From: Molossus alvarezi
Taxonomy: Eukaryota > Chordata > Mammalia > Chiroptera > Molossidae
DNA length: 64,000 nucleotides
Reading direction: 5' to 3'
Assembly: GCA_037176705.1 (NCBI GenBank)
Contig: CM073907.1
Location: forward strand, 15,221,001-15,285,000
Shown here in pieces: positions 43,843 through 56,274 of the stretch. Position 1 is the first letter of the stretch. Every line of letters starts with the position of its first letter. The notes under the pieces were generated by a model. That model did not search any database, had not been told where the DNA came from, and saw only the letters and a list, made by a program, of their open reading frames with translations. A program made the position numbers and the translations under genes.

Positions 43843-44325
43843 AAATTTGACAAACCACAACCTACCAAAATGCACCAAAGAAAAATAACTAGAATAATTC
43901 TGTATCCATTAAAGAAATTGAATTAATAGCTTAAAACTTTCCAAAAAAGAAATCTCCTGGCCTGGATGTTTTCTCTAGTGAATTCTAATAAACCTTTAAA
44001 AGAGAAATAACACCAATTCTCTACAATCTTTTCCAGAAAACAGTAGAGAAGGGAAAATGAGCCCACTCATTTTATAAGGCTAGCACTACCCTAATGCCCA
44101 AACCAGATGAAGACAGTAGAAGAAAAGAATGCTACAGACCACTATTCCTTATGAACATACCAAAAACATCTTAAACAAATTCCTACAACATTGAATATGC
44201 AATGCACATAAAAAGAATACACCATGACCAAGGGGAGTTTATCCCAGGAATGCCAGACTGGTTCAATATTTAAAATCCAACCACAGTGATCCATCATAGG
44301 AACTGACCAAAGAAGGAAATCTACA

Positions 44326-44573
44326 TAGTCCCACCAAACTGAGATAATAGACGTATGTTGCTCTAAGCTGCTAAATTCTGTGATAATTTGATACTCAGCA
44401 ATAGATAATTAATATAAGCACCACATTTGATGGCCCTTCTGTATTTCCTACATATCTTCCCCCACCCATCTCATATCCCCAGAGAAAATGTTTTGCTAAC
44501 CATTAGGGAACCACTAACCTGAATGTGTCGTTTATCTTTCCCATGTTTTTATTTATTTTTTTAATATGTTGAT
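44326..44573 (+). repeat. LTR-like 3' end fragment and unique sequence
   Basis: At 44,340 to 44,420 the text TAAGCTGCTAAATTCTGTGA, TCAGCAATAGATAATTAATA resembles the end of the repeat family at 32,560 to 32,935. The remainder is unassigned. Confidence 0.45.
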
Positions 44574-44814
44574 TTTGTTTTTAAATCCTCACCTGAGGAT
44601 ATTTTTCCATTTATCTTCAGTAGAGTGGGAGGGAAAGAGAGAGAGAGAGAGATTGATGTAAGAGAGACACATCAATTGGTTGACTCTCACACTCACTCAA
44701 ACCAGGGCCGGGGACCAAACTGCAAGCGAGGTATGTGCCCTTGACTGGAATTGAACCTAAGGCTCTTTGGTCCACAGGCTGATGCTCTCAACGCTGAGCC
44801 AAACCAGCCAGGGG
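44574..44814 (-). mobile_element. Ves SINE
   Basis: TCCTCACCTGAGGATATTTT, CATCAATTGGTTGACTCTCA, ACCAAACTGCAAGCGAGGTA, ending GAGCCAAACCAGCCAGGGG. Confidence 0.9.
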
Positions 44815-44820
44815 TAAAAT

Positions 44821-45022
44821 ATGATTTTATTGATTTTTTTTTTTTTTTTAGAGAGAGAGGAAGGGAAAGAGAAATAGAAACATTGATGTGAGAAAAACAT
44901 TAATTGGCTTCCTCCTGCATGCCCTTTACTGGGGAATGCACCCACAACCCAGGCATGTGCCATGACCAGTAATTGAACTGGGACCTCTCAGTCCATAGGA
45001 GGACACTTACACCAGTCAGGCT
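44821..45022 (-). mobile_element. Ves SINE, second copy in tandem
   Basis: ATTGATTTTTTTTTTTTTTT, AATAGAAACATTGATGTGAG, TTCCTCCTGCATGCCCTTTA, TTGAACTGGGACCTCTCAGT. An older Ves subtype lying next to the previous copy in the same orientation. Confidence 0.85.
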
Positions 45023-45039
45023 CTTTCCCATGCTTTTAA

Positions 45040-45572
45040 AAAATGATTTTATTCTATATGCTTACATCCCCAAACCATGCAATGGTACATTTTACATGTT
45101 TTTGAATTTGATGTAAATGATATCACACTGTGCAATTCTTCTGCTACTCATTCTTTTGATTCATCCATGTCATGGGTGTGGATCGTGTTCATTTATTTTT
45201 CCAGCTGAACAGTGTTCCCCTGTAGGATTGTGCCCCAATTTATCCATTATTCTTTTCACAGACGTTCCGTTTGTTTCCAAACATGCTGTTTTTCCACAGT
45301 TGCTGGTAACCTTCCTGTCCAGGGCTCAGTGTGTAAATGTGTGAGAGCTTCTCCAGGGAGCGGGAGAGCCTGCTCTAATCCTGAGATGTTAAGGCTTCCT
45401 TTTTCCCAGAGTTAATAATGACATGGTCACAATTGAGCTGAGTGTGTATGTGTATGAGGTCAGAGAGGAAGAGTCAAGACATAATAACAAAGAACAATGA
45501 CCATACATCACTGAGCCCCATGTATGTACCTGAACCCAGCAACTGAAGTACTTACTATAGAACATCCCTATT
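45040..45572. other. LINE-like wording, then unique sequence
   Basis: About 45,040 to 45,320 (GATGTAAATGATATCACACT; TGTTTTTCCACAGTTGCTGG) resembles the 3' non-coding part of an old LINE. The rest up to the L1 shows nothing. Confidence 0.35.
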
Positions 45573-45859
45573 GGAGGGGAATTTATTTATTTATTTATTT
45601 ATTTATGAATTTTTTAAATTTATTTTTTTGTTACAGATATTTTACCTTTTTACCCCATTGGCACCCCCCCACCCCACGCCCCCTCCACCCTGTCCCCAGC
45701 TTAATTGTCCATGTCCACTGGTCATGCATACATGCATATAAGTTCTGTGGTTTATCTCTTCCCACCCCCCCATCCCCCATCCCCTCCTCTGAGGGATGTC
45801 AGTCTGTGCCCTACTTCCATGTGTCTGGGTCTACTGTATTCCTCAGACTGTTATGTTCA

Positions 45860-48800
45860 TTATATTCCGTATATAAGTGAGATCATGTGGTATTTGTCTT
45901 TTTCTGCTTGGCTTCTTTCACTTAGGATAATACTTTCCAGGTCCCTCCATGTCATCTCAAAGGATAAGAGATCTTTCTTTCTTACCGCTGCATAGTATTC
46001 CATTGTGTATATGTACCACAGCTTTTTTATCCATTCGTCTACTGGTGGACACTTGGGCTGTTTCCAGATCTTAGCTATTGTAAATAGTGCTGCTATGAAC
46101 ATGGGGGTACATATATTCTTCCTGATTGGTGTTTCAGGCTTCTTAGGGTATATTCCCAGCAGTGGGATCACTGGGTCAAATGGAAGTTCAATTTTTAATT
46201 TTTTGAGGTAGCACCATATTGTTTTCCATAGCGGCTGCACCAGTCTGCATTCCCACCAGCAGTGTATTAGAGTCCCCTTTTCTCCACACCCTCGCCAACA
46301 CTTGTTGTTTGATGATTTGTTGATGGCGGCCATTCTGACAGGTGTGAGGTGATACCTCATTGTTGTTTTAATTTGCATCTCTCTGATGATTAGTGATGTT
46401 GAGCATTTCTTCATATGTCTTTTGGCCATTTGTATGTCCTGTTTGGAGAGGTGTCTATTCAGCTCCTCTGCCCATTTTTAAATTGGGTTCTTTGTCTTCC
46501 TTTTGTGGAGTTGTATGAGCACTCTGTATATATTGGAAATTAACCCCTTATCTGGTACATCATTGGCAATGATGTTCTCCCATACAGTGGGTTGCCTTTC
46601 CATTTTGATGATTGTTTCCTTTGCTGTGCGGAAGCTTTTTAGTTTGATGTAGTCCCATGTGTTCATTTTCTCCTTTATTTCTGTTGCCTTAGGTGATGTA
46701 TCAGTGAAAATTCTGCTCCGTATGATGTCCGAAATTTTGTTGCCTACATTTTCTTCTAGAATTTTTATGGATTCACGGGTCACATTTAAGTCTTTTATCC
46801 ATTTTGAGTTTATTTTTGTGTATGGTGTAAGTTGATGGTCTAGTTTCATTTTTTTGCATGTAGCTGTCCAATTTTCCCAACACCATTTATTAAAGAGGCT
46901 GTCTTTACTACACTGTATGCTCTTGCCACCTTTGTCAAATATTAATTGAGCGTATTGCCTTGGGTCCATTTCTGGGTTTTCAGTTCTGTTCCACTGGTCT
47001 ATATGCCTGTTCTTGTGCCAGTACCAGGCTGTTTTGGTTACAGTCGCTTTGTAGTATAACCTGATATCTGGTATTGTGATCCCTCCAACTTTGTTCTTCT
47101 TTTTCAAGATTGCTGTGGCTATTCGGGGTCTTTTTTGGTTCCATATGAACTTTTGAAGTATTTGTTCTAGTTCTATGAAATATGTCGTTGGTATTTTGAT
47201 GGGGATTGCATTGAATCTATAGATTTCTTTGGGTAGTATGGACATTTTAATAATGTTAATTCTTCCAATCCATGAACAGGGTATGTGCTTCCACTTTTTT
47301 ATATCTTCCTCTCTTTCTTTTTTCAATGACCTGTAGTTTTCTGCAAATCGGTCCTTTACTTCTTTGGTTAAATTTATTCCTAGGTATCCTAATTTTTTTG
47401 GCGCAATGGTAAATGGGATTGTTTTTTCAGTTTCTCTTTCTGTGAGTTCATCATTGATGTACAAGAATGCCTTCGATTTCTTGATGTTAATTTTGTATCC
47501 TGCTACTTTGCCAAATTCATTTATTAAGTCTAATAGATGTTTGATGGAGTCTTTAGGGTTTTCTATGTACAATATCATGTCATCTGCAAATAATGACAGT
47601 TTCACTTGCTCCTTTCCAATTTGGATCCCTTTTATTTTTTCTTCATGTCTGATTGCTGTGGCTAAGACGTCCAGTACAATGTTAAATAAGAGTGGCGAAA
47701 GTGGACATCCCTGTCTTGTTCCTGTTCTTAATGGAAATGTTTTTAGTTTCTGCCCATTGAGTATGAAGTTGGCTGTAGGTCTTTCATATATGGCCTTTAT
47801 TATGTCGAGATATGATCCCTCTATTCCTACATTGCTGAGCGTTTTTATCAGAAATGGATGCTGGATTTTGTCGAATGCTTTTTCAGCATCTATTGATATG
47901 ATCATGTGGTTTTTATTCTTCATTTTGTTTATGTGGTGTATCACGTTTATTGATTTGCGAATATTGTACCAGCCTTGCATTCCTGGAATGAATCCCACTT
48001 GGTCATGGTGAATAATTTTTTTGATGTATTTCTGGATCCGATTTGCTAATATTTTGTTCAGGATTTTGGCGTCTATGTTCATCAGGGATATTGGCCTGTA
48101 GTTTTCTTTCTTCGTAGTGTCTTTTTCTGGTTTTGGAATTAGAATTATGCTGGCCTCATAGAACGTGTTTGGAAGTCTTCCTTCTTCTTGAATTTTTTGA
48201 AATAGTTTGAGGAGAATGGGTGTTAGTTCTTTTTGGAATGTTCGGTAAAACTCCCCCGTGAAACCATCTGGGCCTGGGCTTGTGTTTGCTGGGAGAGTGT
48301 TGATTACCTCTTCAATTTCCTTAGTTGTTATTGGTCTGTTCAAGTTTTCTATCTCTTCCGGGAATAGTTTTGGGAGACTGTGTGTTTCTAGAAATTTGTC
48401 CATTTCACTGAGATTGTCGAATTTGTTGCCATATAGTTGTTCATAGTAGTTGTTAATGATCTTTTGTGTTTCCGTGGTGTTGGTTGTTACTTCTCCTCTT
48501 TCATTTCTGATTTTGTGTATTTGGGTTCTCTCTCTTTGTTTCTTGGTGAGTCTAGCTAAGGGTCCATCTATCTTGTTTATCTTTTCGAAAAACCAGCTCT
48601 TTGTTTCATTGATCCTTTGAATTGTTTTTTTGGTGTCTATGTCATTTATTTCTGCTCTGATCTTTACTATTTCCTTCCTTCTCCTTGCTCTGGGGTTTTC
48701 TTTTTGTTTGCTTTCTAATTCTTTAAGTTGTGAGGTTAGACAGTCAATTAGAAATTTTTCTTGTTTTTTGAGGTAGGCCTGTAGTGCTATGAACTTCCCT

Positions 48801-49684
48801 CTCAGAACTGCTTTCGCTGCATCCCATAGATTTTGTGTTGTTGTGTGTTCATTTTCATTGGTTTCCAGGAAGTTTTTAATTTCTTCCTTGATCTCCTCGG
48901 TGACCCATTCATTGTTTAATAACATGCTATTTAGCCTCCATGTGTTGAAATGTCTTTGCATGTTCTTGTTGCAATTGATTTCTAGTTTCATGCCATTGTG
49001 ATCTGAGAAGATGCTTGATATGATTTCAATCTTCTTGAACTTGTAGAGATTTCGTTTGTGTCCTATCATGTGGTCTATCTTTGAGAATGTCCCATGTGCA
49101 CTTGAGAAGAATGTGTATTCTGTAGTTTTGGGGTGTAATTCTCTGTAGATATCTATTAAATCCATTTGGTGTAGTGCTTCATTTAGAGTCTCTGTTTCCT
49201 TGCTAATTTTTTGCCTAGAGGATCTATCCAGTGCTGTCAACGGGGTGTTGAAGTCCCCTGCTATGATTGTATTGTTGTCAATTTCTCCTTGGAAGTCCTC
49301 CAGAAGATTTTTAATATATTTTGGTGCTCCTATATTGGGTGCATATATGTTTATCAAGGTTATATCTTCCTGGTGGATAGATCCTTTCAATATTATGTAA
49401 TGGCCATCTTTGTCTCTAGTTATGGTCTTCATTTTGAAATCTATTTTATCAGATATGAGAATTGCTACCCCAGCTTTTTTTTGCTTTCCATTTGCTTGGA
49501 ACATTTTTTTCCATCCCTTCACTTTCAACCGATGTGAGTCTTTTGTTGAGAGGTGGGTCTCTTGTAAACAACATATAGATGAGTCATGCTTTCTTATCCA
49601 ATCAGCTACTCTGTGTCTCTTTATGGGAGCATTCAATCCATTTACGTTTAAGGTGATTATTGATATGTACTTATTTATTGCCAT
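45860..49684 (-). pseudogene. L1 ORF2 (endonuclease/reverse transcriptase), one premature stop
   Basis: ORF2p nicks the target and reverse-transcribes L1 RNA. From the Met at 49,684 the frame is open for 1,068 codons: N-terminal endonuclease ([11 protein letters not shown] start; QETH; AGDFN; SDH), reverse transcriptase with the catalytic FADD ([10 protein letters not shown]) and the [11 protein letters not shown] and [12 protein letters not shown] motifs. A TAA at 46,478-46,480 then stops it, where Lys or Gln is expected before KWAEELNRH. The same frame continues open to 45,860, adding the Cys-rich C-terminus (CWRGCG...HCWWEC). In all there are 1,275 codons, exactly the usual L1 length, so a single nonsense change separates it from an open frame. 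Confidence 0.95.
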
Positions 49685-49729
49685 TTTTGTTTAGTGTGGT
49701 TCTATTTTTCTTCCCATTTCTACTGCTAA

Positions 49730-50609
49730 TTACAGCAGTCCTTTTAACATTTCTTGCAGTGCTGGTTTGGTGCTAATGTATTCCCTTAGCCTTTTTTTGT
49801 CTGGGAAGCTCTTTATTTGATCTTCTATTTTGAATGATAGCCTTGCTGGGTAGAGTAGTCTTGGATTCAGATTCTTGTTTTTCATGACTTTGATTACTTC
49901 ATGTCATTCTTTCTGGCCTGTAGTGTTTCTTGTGAGAAGTCAGCTGAGAGCCTTATGGGGTTCCCTTTGTAGGTAACCTGTTGTTTATCTCTTGCTGCTT
50001 TTAGGATTCTCTCTTTGTCTTTAATTTGTGCCATTTTAATTACTATGTGTCTTGGTTTGGGCCTGTTTGGGTTCTTCTTACTTGGGACTCTCTGTGCTTC
50101 TTGAACTTGAATGCCTTCTTCCTTCACCAAATTAGGGAAGTTTTCTCTCACTATTTTTTTGAATATATTCTCTATCCCTTGCTCCTTTTCTTCTTCTTCG
50201 TAGACTCCTATGATGCGAATATTATTACGTTTCCAGTTGTCCCATAGTTCTCTTAAGCTGTCTTCCTGTCTTTTAATAGTTTTTTCCTTTTGTTTTTCTG
50301 ATTGGTTGATTTTTTCTACCCTGTCTTCTAATTCACTGATCCGGTCCTCAGCTTCCCCTACTCTGCTTTTTAAACCTTCCAATGTGTTTTTCATTTCGGA
50401 TATGTCATTTTTATCTCTTCTTGTTGGTTTTTAATTTCCAATTGGCTTATTTTCAGTGTCTCTATGTCCTTACTCATGCTGTTCAGCTTCCTCAAGATCA
50501 TGGCTCTGAATTCTAGCTCTGTTAACATGCCTAATTGCTCCACATTGATCTCATCTTCGGTGGAGGTGTCTTGCTCTTTTATTTGGCTTCTGTTTCTGTG
50601 TTTCACCAT
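49730..50609 (-). pseudogene. L1 ORF1 (RNA-binding chaperone), frameshifted
   Basis: ORF1p is the trimeric RNA-binding partner of ORF2p. The frame starts at MVKHRNRSQIKEQDTSTED (50,609) and is open to about 50,391. It then shifts by one base in an A-run (near 50,408) and continues in another frame as MKNTLEGLKSRVGEAEDR with the coiled coil and RRM-like parts (WKRNNIRIIGV). A second one-base loss near 49,903 (after LQAR) throws out the C-terminal domain, whose normal stop would be at about 49,730. The ORF is about 293 codons in total. Confidence 0.88.
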
Positions 50610-51427
50610 TTTGGCTATCACTGTGGGCTTTGGAGCCTGTCAAGTTCTCCCTGTGGGTGTTGTGTTCTGCTGTTTGTGGCTCCCTCTCCTGTGTTTAGAT
50701 GAGCGAGGGAGGACCACGTTGAACACCACTGTCAAGTCTTACTTTCCTGGTTAAAGTTGCCAGCCCAGGAAAGGTACTGTTATCCTCTAGCTTTTTTGCC
50801 TGGAGGCTAGCAGTCTAGATTAATTGATGAGTTTTGGGTTGTCAGTTGATTGAAAAACTCCCTCTGGTGCTTAGCCAAGGGGCTTTCAGGAGGGTGGGGC
50901 AGATGCTGGTTGTTAGTGAGCCTCAATTAACACTTCAATGGCCCACAGGGTGGGTTTGGATCTCCGAGGGAGGGGCTGCTGCCTCTCCCCAGTGCCCTGG
51001 GAAGGAGCAATGTGGCCACTGTCCTGAGTGGCTGCACTCAGCCAAAGCTCTGAGCGCCCTCCAAACCCCAAGTGTCCCGACACAGTTCCAGTCTAGTCTG
51101 CCCCCCCTCCGCTGGAGCCCAAGGTGAGTGGCTGTGGCTGTTTCAGCCTCTGTCCCATCTGCGCTGTGGGGCCGCCTGGGAGTGTAACCTGCAGGCGCCG
51201 CTTACAGCTAAGGCCGCTGCCGAGCTGCGACCGTGGGCTCCCAGCCCCCGTCTCGCGCCTTCGCAAGCCTACCGGGATGCAGTCAGTGTCCCTCGTTGTA
51301 TGGTCCTCACAAGCTGCTTTTCTGTTGGTTTTTCCCGTCGATTTGTCTGTGTTATAGTTGTAATTCCAGTTTGGTTCTGGGAGACGGTCTGTGTAGCTCC
51401 GTTCACTCCGCCGCCATTTTTCGGTTC
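50610..51427 (-). promoter_or_regulatory. L1 5' UTR
   Basis: A GC-rich segment between the ORF1 start and the element's 5' end. On the - strand it begins near TCCGAACCGAAAAATGGCGG. The GGCGG-rich start and the ATGGCGG (YY1-like) word are typical of an L1 internal promoter. Function is inferred. Confidence 0.6.
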
Positions 51428-51540
51428 GGAGGGGGATTTAAATGCTGTTTGTCAAACTTTCTGGGAATCTCTGGCTTTCTCTTGAGTTCTGCCTCAGTGT
51501 GTTCTCTCTCAACTCACTTTCCCTATCCAAATCCTGCAAC

Positions 51541-51777
51541 TTTTTTTTTTTTATCCTCACCCGAGGATATTTTTCCATTTTTTGTACAGATAGATTGGGA
51601 GGGAGAGAGAGAGAGAAACATCGATGTGAAGGGACATATGGAGTGGCTGCCACCCGCACGACCGACCAGGGCCGGGGACAAACTGCAACCGAAGTCCGCG
51701 CCCTTAGCGGGAACCAAACCCAGGTCTCTCCGGACCACAGGCCGATGCTCTAACCACTGAGCCAAACTGGCCAGGGC
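51541..51777 (-). mobile_element. Ves SINE
   Basis: Poly-T, ATCCTCACCCGAGGATATTT, GACAAACTGCAACCGAAGTC, ending GAGCCAAACTGGCCAGGGC. Young-looking. Confidence 0.92.
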
Positions 51778-52369
51778 TTTAAGGGCTTAAGAGAAACCAT
51801 GAGGGAGCAGAAAGGGAGTGGAGGGAGACCCCCTTTCCAACTCTGCCATGGGTGAGGGGCTGAGGGCTGCTAGTGAGACCACTGGGAGAGAAAAGAAGCG
51901 GCAGACACAGAGGGAAAAGGACTGCAGGTGAAGGAAAGTGCCCTCTTTCTCCAAAGAGCTCAGGAGCACTTGTCTGGACTGGAAGTGCCCAAAGTATGTG
52001 TGAGCATCACATGTTCTGTGAGATGCCACAAAGCATGCATACTCACAGCACACACAACCTGTAACAGCAAGCACACACACCATGACACAGATGTGCATAT
52101 AAACACACACACCTGTGCATCCCACACACCTGTGCACACACAGCTCACATTCTTTCCCATCCTCTTTCTTGGTCAAATCAAAGTGGAAAATGATGTATAG
52201 CCTAATGCCCCCTGTAGATTCCTGGTGCACATCAGAACATCAAAACCTCCCCGTGGAAGAACTTCTCTTCCTTCTGTTTAGGGCCTTTCACTTGTCTTGG
52301 ATCATTTACTTCCCACTTGTGTCCTTTGTGGTTACTTGTTTTTCAACATAGAAATAGATTGTGTTGGGT
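51778..52369. other. Intergenic, CA-rich
   Basis: CA-rich words at about 52,060 to 52,140 (CACACACACC repeated). No gene or named repeat. Confidence 0.5.
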
Positions 52370-52582
52370 TTTTTTTTTTTATTGATTTTTTACAGAGAGA
52401 GGAAGGGAGATGGAGAGAGAGATAGAAACATTGATGAGAGAGAACATCGATTGGGTGCCTCCTGCATGCCCCCCTCTGAAGATCTGGCCCACAACCTGGG
52501 CATGTGCCTTGACTGGGAATCAAACTGGTGACCTCATGGTGCATGGGTTGATGCTCAACCACTGAGCCACACTGGCTGGGCA
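52370..52582 (-). mobile_element. Ves SINE (older subtype)
   Basis: Poly-T ATTGATTTTTTACAGAGAGA, GAGAACATCGATTGGGTGCC, CATGTGCCTTGACTGGGAAT, ending GAGCCACACTGGCTGGGC. Confidence 0.9.
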
Positions 52583-52839
52583 AGATTGTATTATTTTAAT
52601 TAGAAAAATAATGCATGTCTGTTTTAAGAAAAAGTTAGTGCATTAAAGAGAAAGAACAAAGCATAACGCAGAGGGAAGCGATCGCAGTCCTTCAGTGGAT
52701 GTCCTTCCAGCACTGTTCTCATAAATATGCACATGCATTTCTCTTTTTCATAAATGTTTTATAACTTGTTTTCTCATTCGAAAATATAACTCTCTTAAAG
52801 ATCGCATGGTGTTCCGTATTATGGCTTGTGGCAGATTGT

Positions 52840-53330
52840 ATTTTCCAAAGATGGCTGAACAGTAGCTCCTACCTCACCAGCTTTTCTAGGACCTCTCCAC
52901 TCCCCCATCGATAAGTGGAGTCTGTCGCCTCCCCTGGAACCTGGGCTGACCTTTGTGACTGCCCATAAACACGATTTGATGAGTCATAAAAATTCCGCCT
53001 TGCCCTCTTGGGACCCAGCCACCATGCTTCCAGGAAGCCCATCTGGTCCTGAAGCTCACAGGGAGAGCAGCAGAGGTCCCAGGGTCCCAGCCCAGCTGAG
53101 CTCGCAGCCCACAGCCAGTTCCAACTCAGGTGAGGAAGTCGCCTTGAAGTGACTCCTCCAGCCTGGACCGAGCTGTCCCAGCTGGTTCCACATAAAGCAC
53201 ACAACTGCCTTGCTGATCCTGCCCAAATTGCAGGTATGTGGAGGACATAAATGACTTTGGCTGTCTTAAGCCACTAAGTTTTGGGAGCAGTTTATTACAC
53301 AGCAACAGTTAACTAGAACATGGCTGTAGC
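52840..53330 (+). repeat. LTR-like relic
   Basis: It starts GATTGTATTTTCCAAAGATG and ends TTAAGCCACTAAGTTTTGGG, ACAGCAACAGTTAACTAG. Related to the blocks at 32,560 to 33,310 (shared TGGAACCTGGGCTGACCTTTG-like phrase). Family not assigned. Confidence 0.5.
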
Positions 53331-53881
53331 ACACTTCACATAGCATCGTGCTGCTTCTGCACACTGGGGTTGTTTCCCATCCTCTGCATTCACATTTCTT
53401 CTTAGTCTTGTCTGTCTTCTGCAGCCCTGTCTGATATGCTGGAGGCTCAGCATGTGCTTACTGCAGAGGGTAGTGAGGGGAGTGGTCTCATGGACCTGAG
53501 AGGGGTCCTGCCTTCCCACCCCCTGCTCCTGGGACATGGCCTTTTGCCTACTCCTATGAGAGCACCTCTCTTGCTGCACATCTCACTGGCCCCCAAGAGT
53601 CCCTGGGAAGGACAGGCGAACACAGTGGTTGGGGACATGTGGCCCGAGGCGGTGATGGAAGCATGAATGAAGGTGCCCAGTCTCCCCCTAGGGGAGCAGA
53701 AACAAACCCCTGAGCCCACAGACTTTTTCTGGAGCAGGTCTCTGGCAGGGAGCTGAGGGAAGAATGGGGCAGGGCCAGCTGGTGGTTTGAAGAGAGGCTA
53801 CAGCCGTGATGCCCACAGTCCTGCTGGGGGGTGTGGATCATGGCCTGTCACTCAGGAGGCAGTGATTGCCCTACACACAAC

Positions 53882-53916
<35 letters not shown>

Positions 53917-55674
53917 GCGCACGTGCTGCTGCCCCAGAGATGCTGGAGCACCCTGAGCTGGCCTGGGGTGATTAACATCGCCGGTCATCTGCATCACTGG
54001 CCACCTGGGTCTCCTTGTGGCCAGGCAGAAGGGCACTTCTCTTCCCATCTGGCCAGCCCCGGGCTGCTAATGTGGGAGGTGGGCCAGAGAAAGGCAACCA
54101 GTAAACATCTGGGAGAAAGGGAGCTGCAGGACCCCAGAAAATGGCCACTCCCTGGAATTTTATGGGTTGAGAAAAGCTCCCTGCCACTCCAGACCCAAGC
54201 TCCACCCCTGGCTCAGGCTGCTGCTCCTTCCCAGTTTAGGGCTCTTTCCCACCCAAAATGAGAGTTTTCTGAGGCCAGATAGAAAAATCAGGGAGCTTTC
54301 TTCATAAAAATTGGTGAAGCCAACTTCAAAAACCTCTCCCAGCAAATTGGGAAGAACCTCGGGATGGCACTCTTGGGCTGTGCCTGTTGGAATGCACCGT
54401 GAAGCACCCAGGTCTTGTCCAAGTACAGATTCTGACCCAGTGAGTCTGGTGGAAGCCGAGATCCCGGATGCTCACTGGGCCTGTGGTGCTGGTGCTGCTG
54501 GTTGGGGAGCCACTCTGTGACTCAGGGGCCCACCGAGGCAAATGGGTGGGCTTGAGGCCTCAGAGAAAATCAGATCATGAACCCTGTTTGACCCCCACTC
54601 TGAACTACCTTGGAGGGGCACCACTCTCCTCCCCAGGTGCCCACACCAAGAAAAAAATGTGGGGAGCCCCCAGGATGGCCAAGCTGAGAACACACACAGC
54701 ACTTGCTGGCAGGGCTGGGGCAGGCTGATGGCAGGAGATCCCCAGGGCTTCAGAGCCCTTTCCCACCTCAGGACATTGTGTCTGAGCCCACAGCCTGAAG
54801 CAGGGAGCGGGAGATAGCCTGGAGATGCCTCAGCCCCTGCAGCCCCTGTCGGGGCTATCTCAGCCCACTGCCATCTCAGCCACTGCTGCAGTTGAACCCC
54901 AGAAGCCCCTCCTGACCAGGGCAATCTCCCACACTCACTCTGGGCCCTGCGGCCCTGTCACAGTCTAAATGTTCAGAGAGAAAAAAATCCTAGAAGCCCA
55001 GACCCCTGGGCCAAGGGACAGTGTAGAGGCAGTTTTCTGCTCCAAGCACGCTCATGGTCTCCCCAACCCCATGGACTAGACAGAGGAGAGAATGCTAAGG
55101 TAGGAGGCATGATACCTGTCCTTAGGGTGCCCCAGTCTGAGGGGGGTGCACTACTCTGCTCCCAGGGAGCCCCTGCTCTGGAAGAGCTCCAGTCCAAGGG
55201 AGGGGCGCACTCCTTGTCTGGGGGAACGCAAGCCCAGCTGGCTGTCAATTCTGCTCAAGGTGGGATGGAAGATGCTAGACTGGTGCTGTGGAGGTCACTG
55301 TGGTATGTGAGCAACCACTGTTTCCTGCTTATGGTGGGAATGGAGGGCAGCGGCAGGAGAGCGGAGGTAGACAGCAGGAAGGACTTCCCCAGCTCTAGGG
55401 CTGCAGGGTTGGGGCAGGCAGGGATCTGTGCTAGAGACAAGATCTCCCCGCTGGTTGCAAGATTATCTCATGAGGCTCAGGGGCATCCAGTGTGGAGGTA
55501 GGGAGCGGGCCTGGCCATCATTCAAGCATTTGTACTATGAGGACGTGCTGTCCTTGAAAAGAACTTAGGTGCCCTGCCCAAGGAAAACTACTTCCCCTGA
55601 ACACTGCCGCCCTCTTCAGCAGCACCCTAACTGAGAAGCCCCCTCACCGTTTCCTCCATCACCAGAAGCACAAT
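53331..55674. other. Intergenic, mostly unique; (AC)n
   Basis: An (AC)n run at 53,884 to 53,915. GC-rich unique sequence otherwise. No supportable gene. Confidence 0.5.
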
Positions 55675-55830
55675 GGCCAGAACTCTGGCTGCCACCAGGA
55701 GACTTGGGTTTAAGTTCTAACTCTGCTTCTGGTTTGCTGTGTGACCCCTGGTAAGTCAGTCAGCCTCTCTGAGTCTCATCCTTCACAGAGGGAGCGAGCC
55801 CGTCACTTGGGTGACGCTGTTGGTGAAAGC
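55675..55830 (+). repeat. MIR relic
   Basis: GGGTTTAAGTTCTAACTCTG, GCTGTGTGACCCCTGGTAAG, CAGCCTCTCTGAGTCTCATC, in MIR sense order. Confidence 0.85.
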
Positions 55831-56274
55831 AGTAGGTGAGCTGGGAATCATGGCATTAGCATGGTGAGCATTTACCACAGTGTACCCGTTACCATGTACC
55901 TTACCGTGGTGGCAGTATTTCACATCCCCCATTAGGGTGACGGGACAGCTGCCTGCCTCTGTGGTTGTAGAGTCTAAGGCACGAACATAGGCCTTAATGA
56001 ATGAGTTCCTCATAGTGGCCAAGGCCCATCTTCAGGAATCCTGTTTGGACCTGCTGGGCCTCATACCCACCAAATTCACCCAGCCCTGCCTGGTGGAAGC
56101 CTCGTCAGTCTGCCTGTTCAACTTCCTCCCCCAGGCCCCTCGAGCTGACAGCCCAGAACACTGAGCATTAGCTAGTTGCTGTTCCTCTTTCTAAAAAAGC
56201 ACAACTTTATTAAAATAACAGCATGATTTAATTAATTATTCTCCATAGTAAGTGGGTAACTGTAGGAATACAAT

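Larger units (their letters stand above)
41128..44325 (+). mobile_element. Decayed L1M, ORF1 to mid ORF2, with nested insertions
   Basis: On the + strand the text follows an old L1M. It has ORF1-region wording (AACTTGCAGCCTAAACCTAA; AAGACTTTATAGCAGCTATT; AAGATGACAGAGGAAAGAGT), then ORF2 wording (ACTATTGGAAAATCTCCAAA; GTGGTGTTTAGAGGAAATTT; GACCAAGGGGAGTTTATCCC). Open frames are short and full of stops and indels. The element is cut by Ves SINEs (41,996 to 42,744), a GA run (about 43,036 to 43,098), and a hAT carrying an LTR (43,238 to 43,842). The target text TTAGATAA before and TTAGCTAA after the hAT fits an 8-bp duplication. Confidence 0.8.
45573..51440 (-). mobile_element. Near full-length young L1 (LINE-1)
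   Basis: About 5.85 kb on the - strand with 5' UTR (about 50,610 to 51,427, GC-rich), ORF1, a 45-nt gap, ORF2, and a short 3' UTR ending in TAAA repeats (the + strand TTTA run at 45,581). Likely target-site duplications flank it: ggaggggaattta at 45,573-45,585 and ggagggggattta at 51,428-51,440 (12 of 13 identical). L1 moves by target-primed reverse transcription. ORF1 carries frameshifts and ORF2 one stop, so this copy is not competent as it stands, but it is little decayed and therefore young. Confidence 0.95.

Noticed and set aside
47364..48011. A 215-codon + strand open frame
   Set aside because: Antisense shadow of L1 ORF2, which is a clear reverse transcriptase frame on the other strand.
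45573..51440. A novel reverse-transcriptase system
   Set aside because: Endonuclease-RT-Cys-rich order, ORF1 coiled coil, A-rich tail and target duplications identify an ordinary LINE-1.
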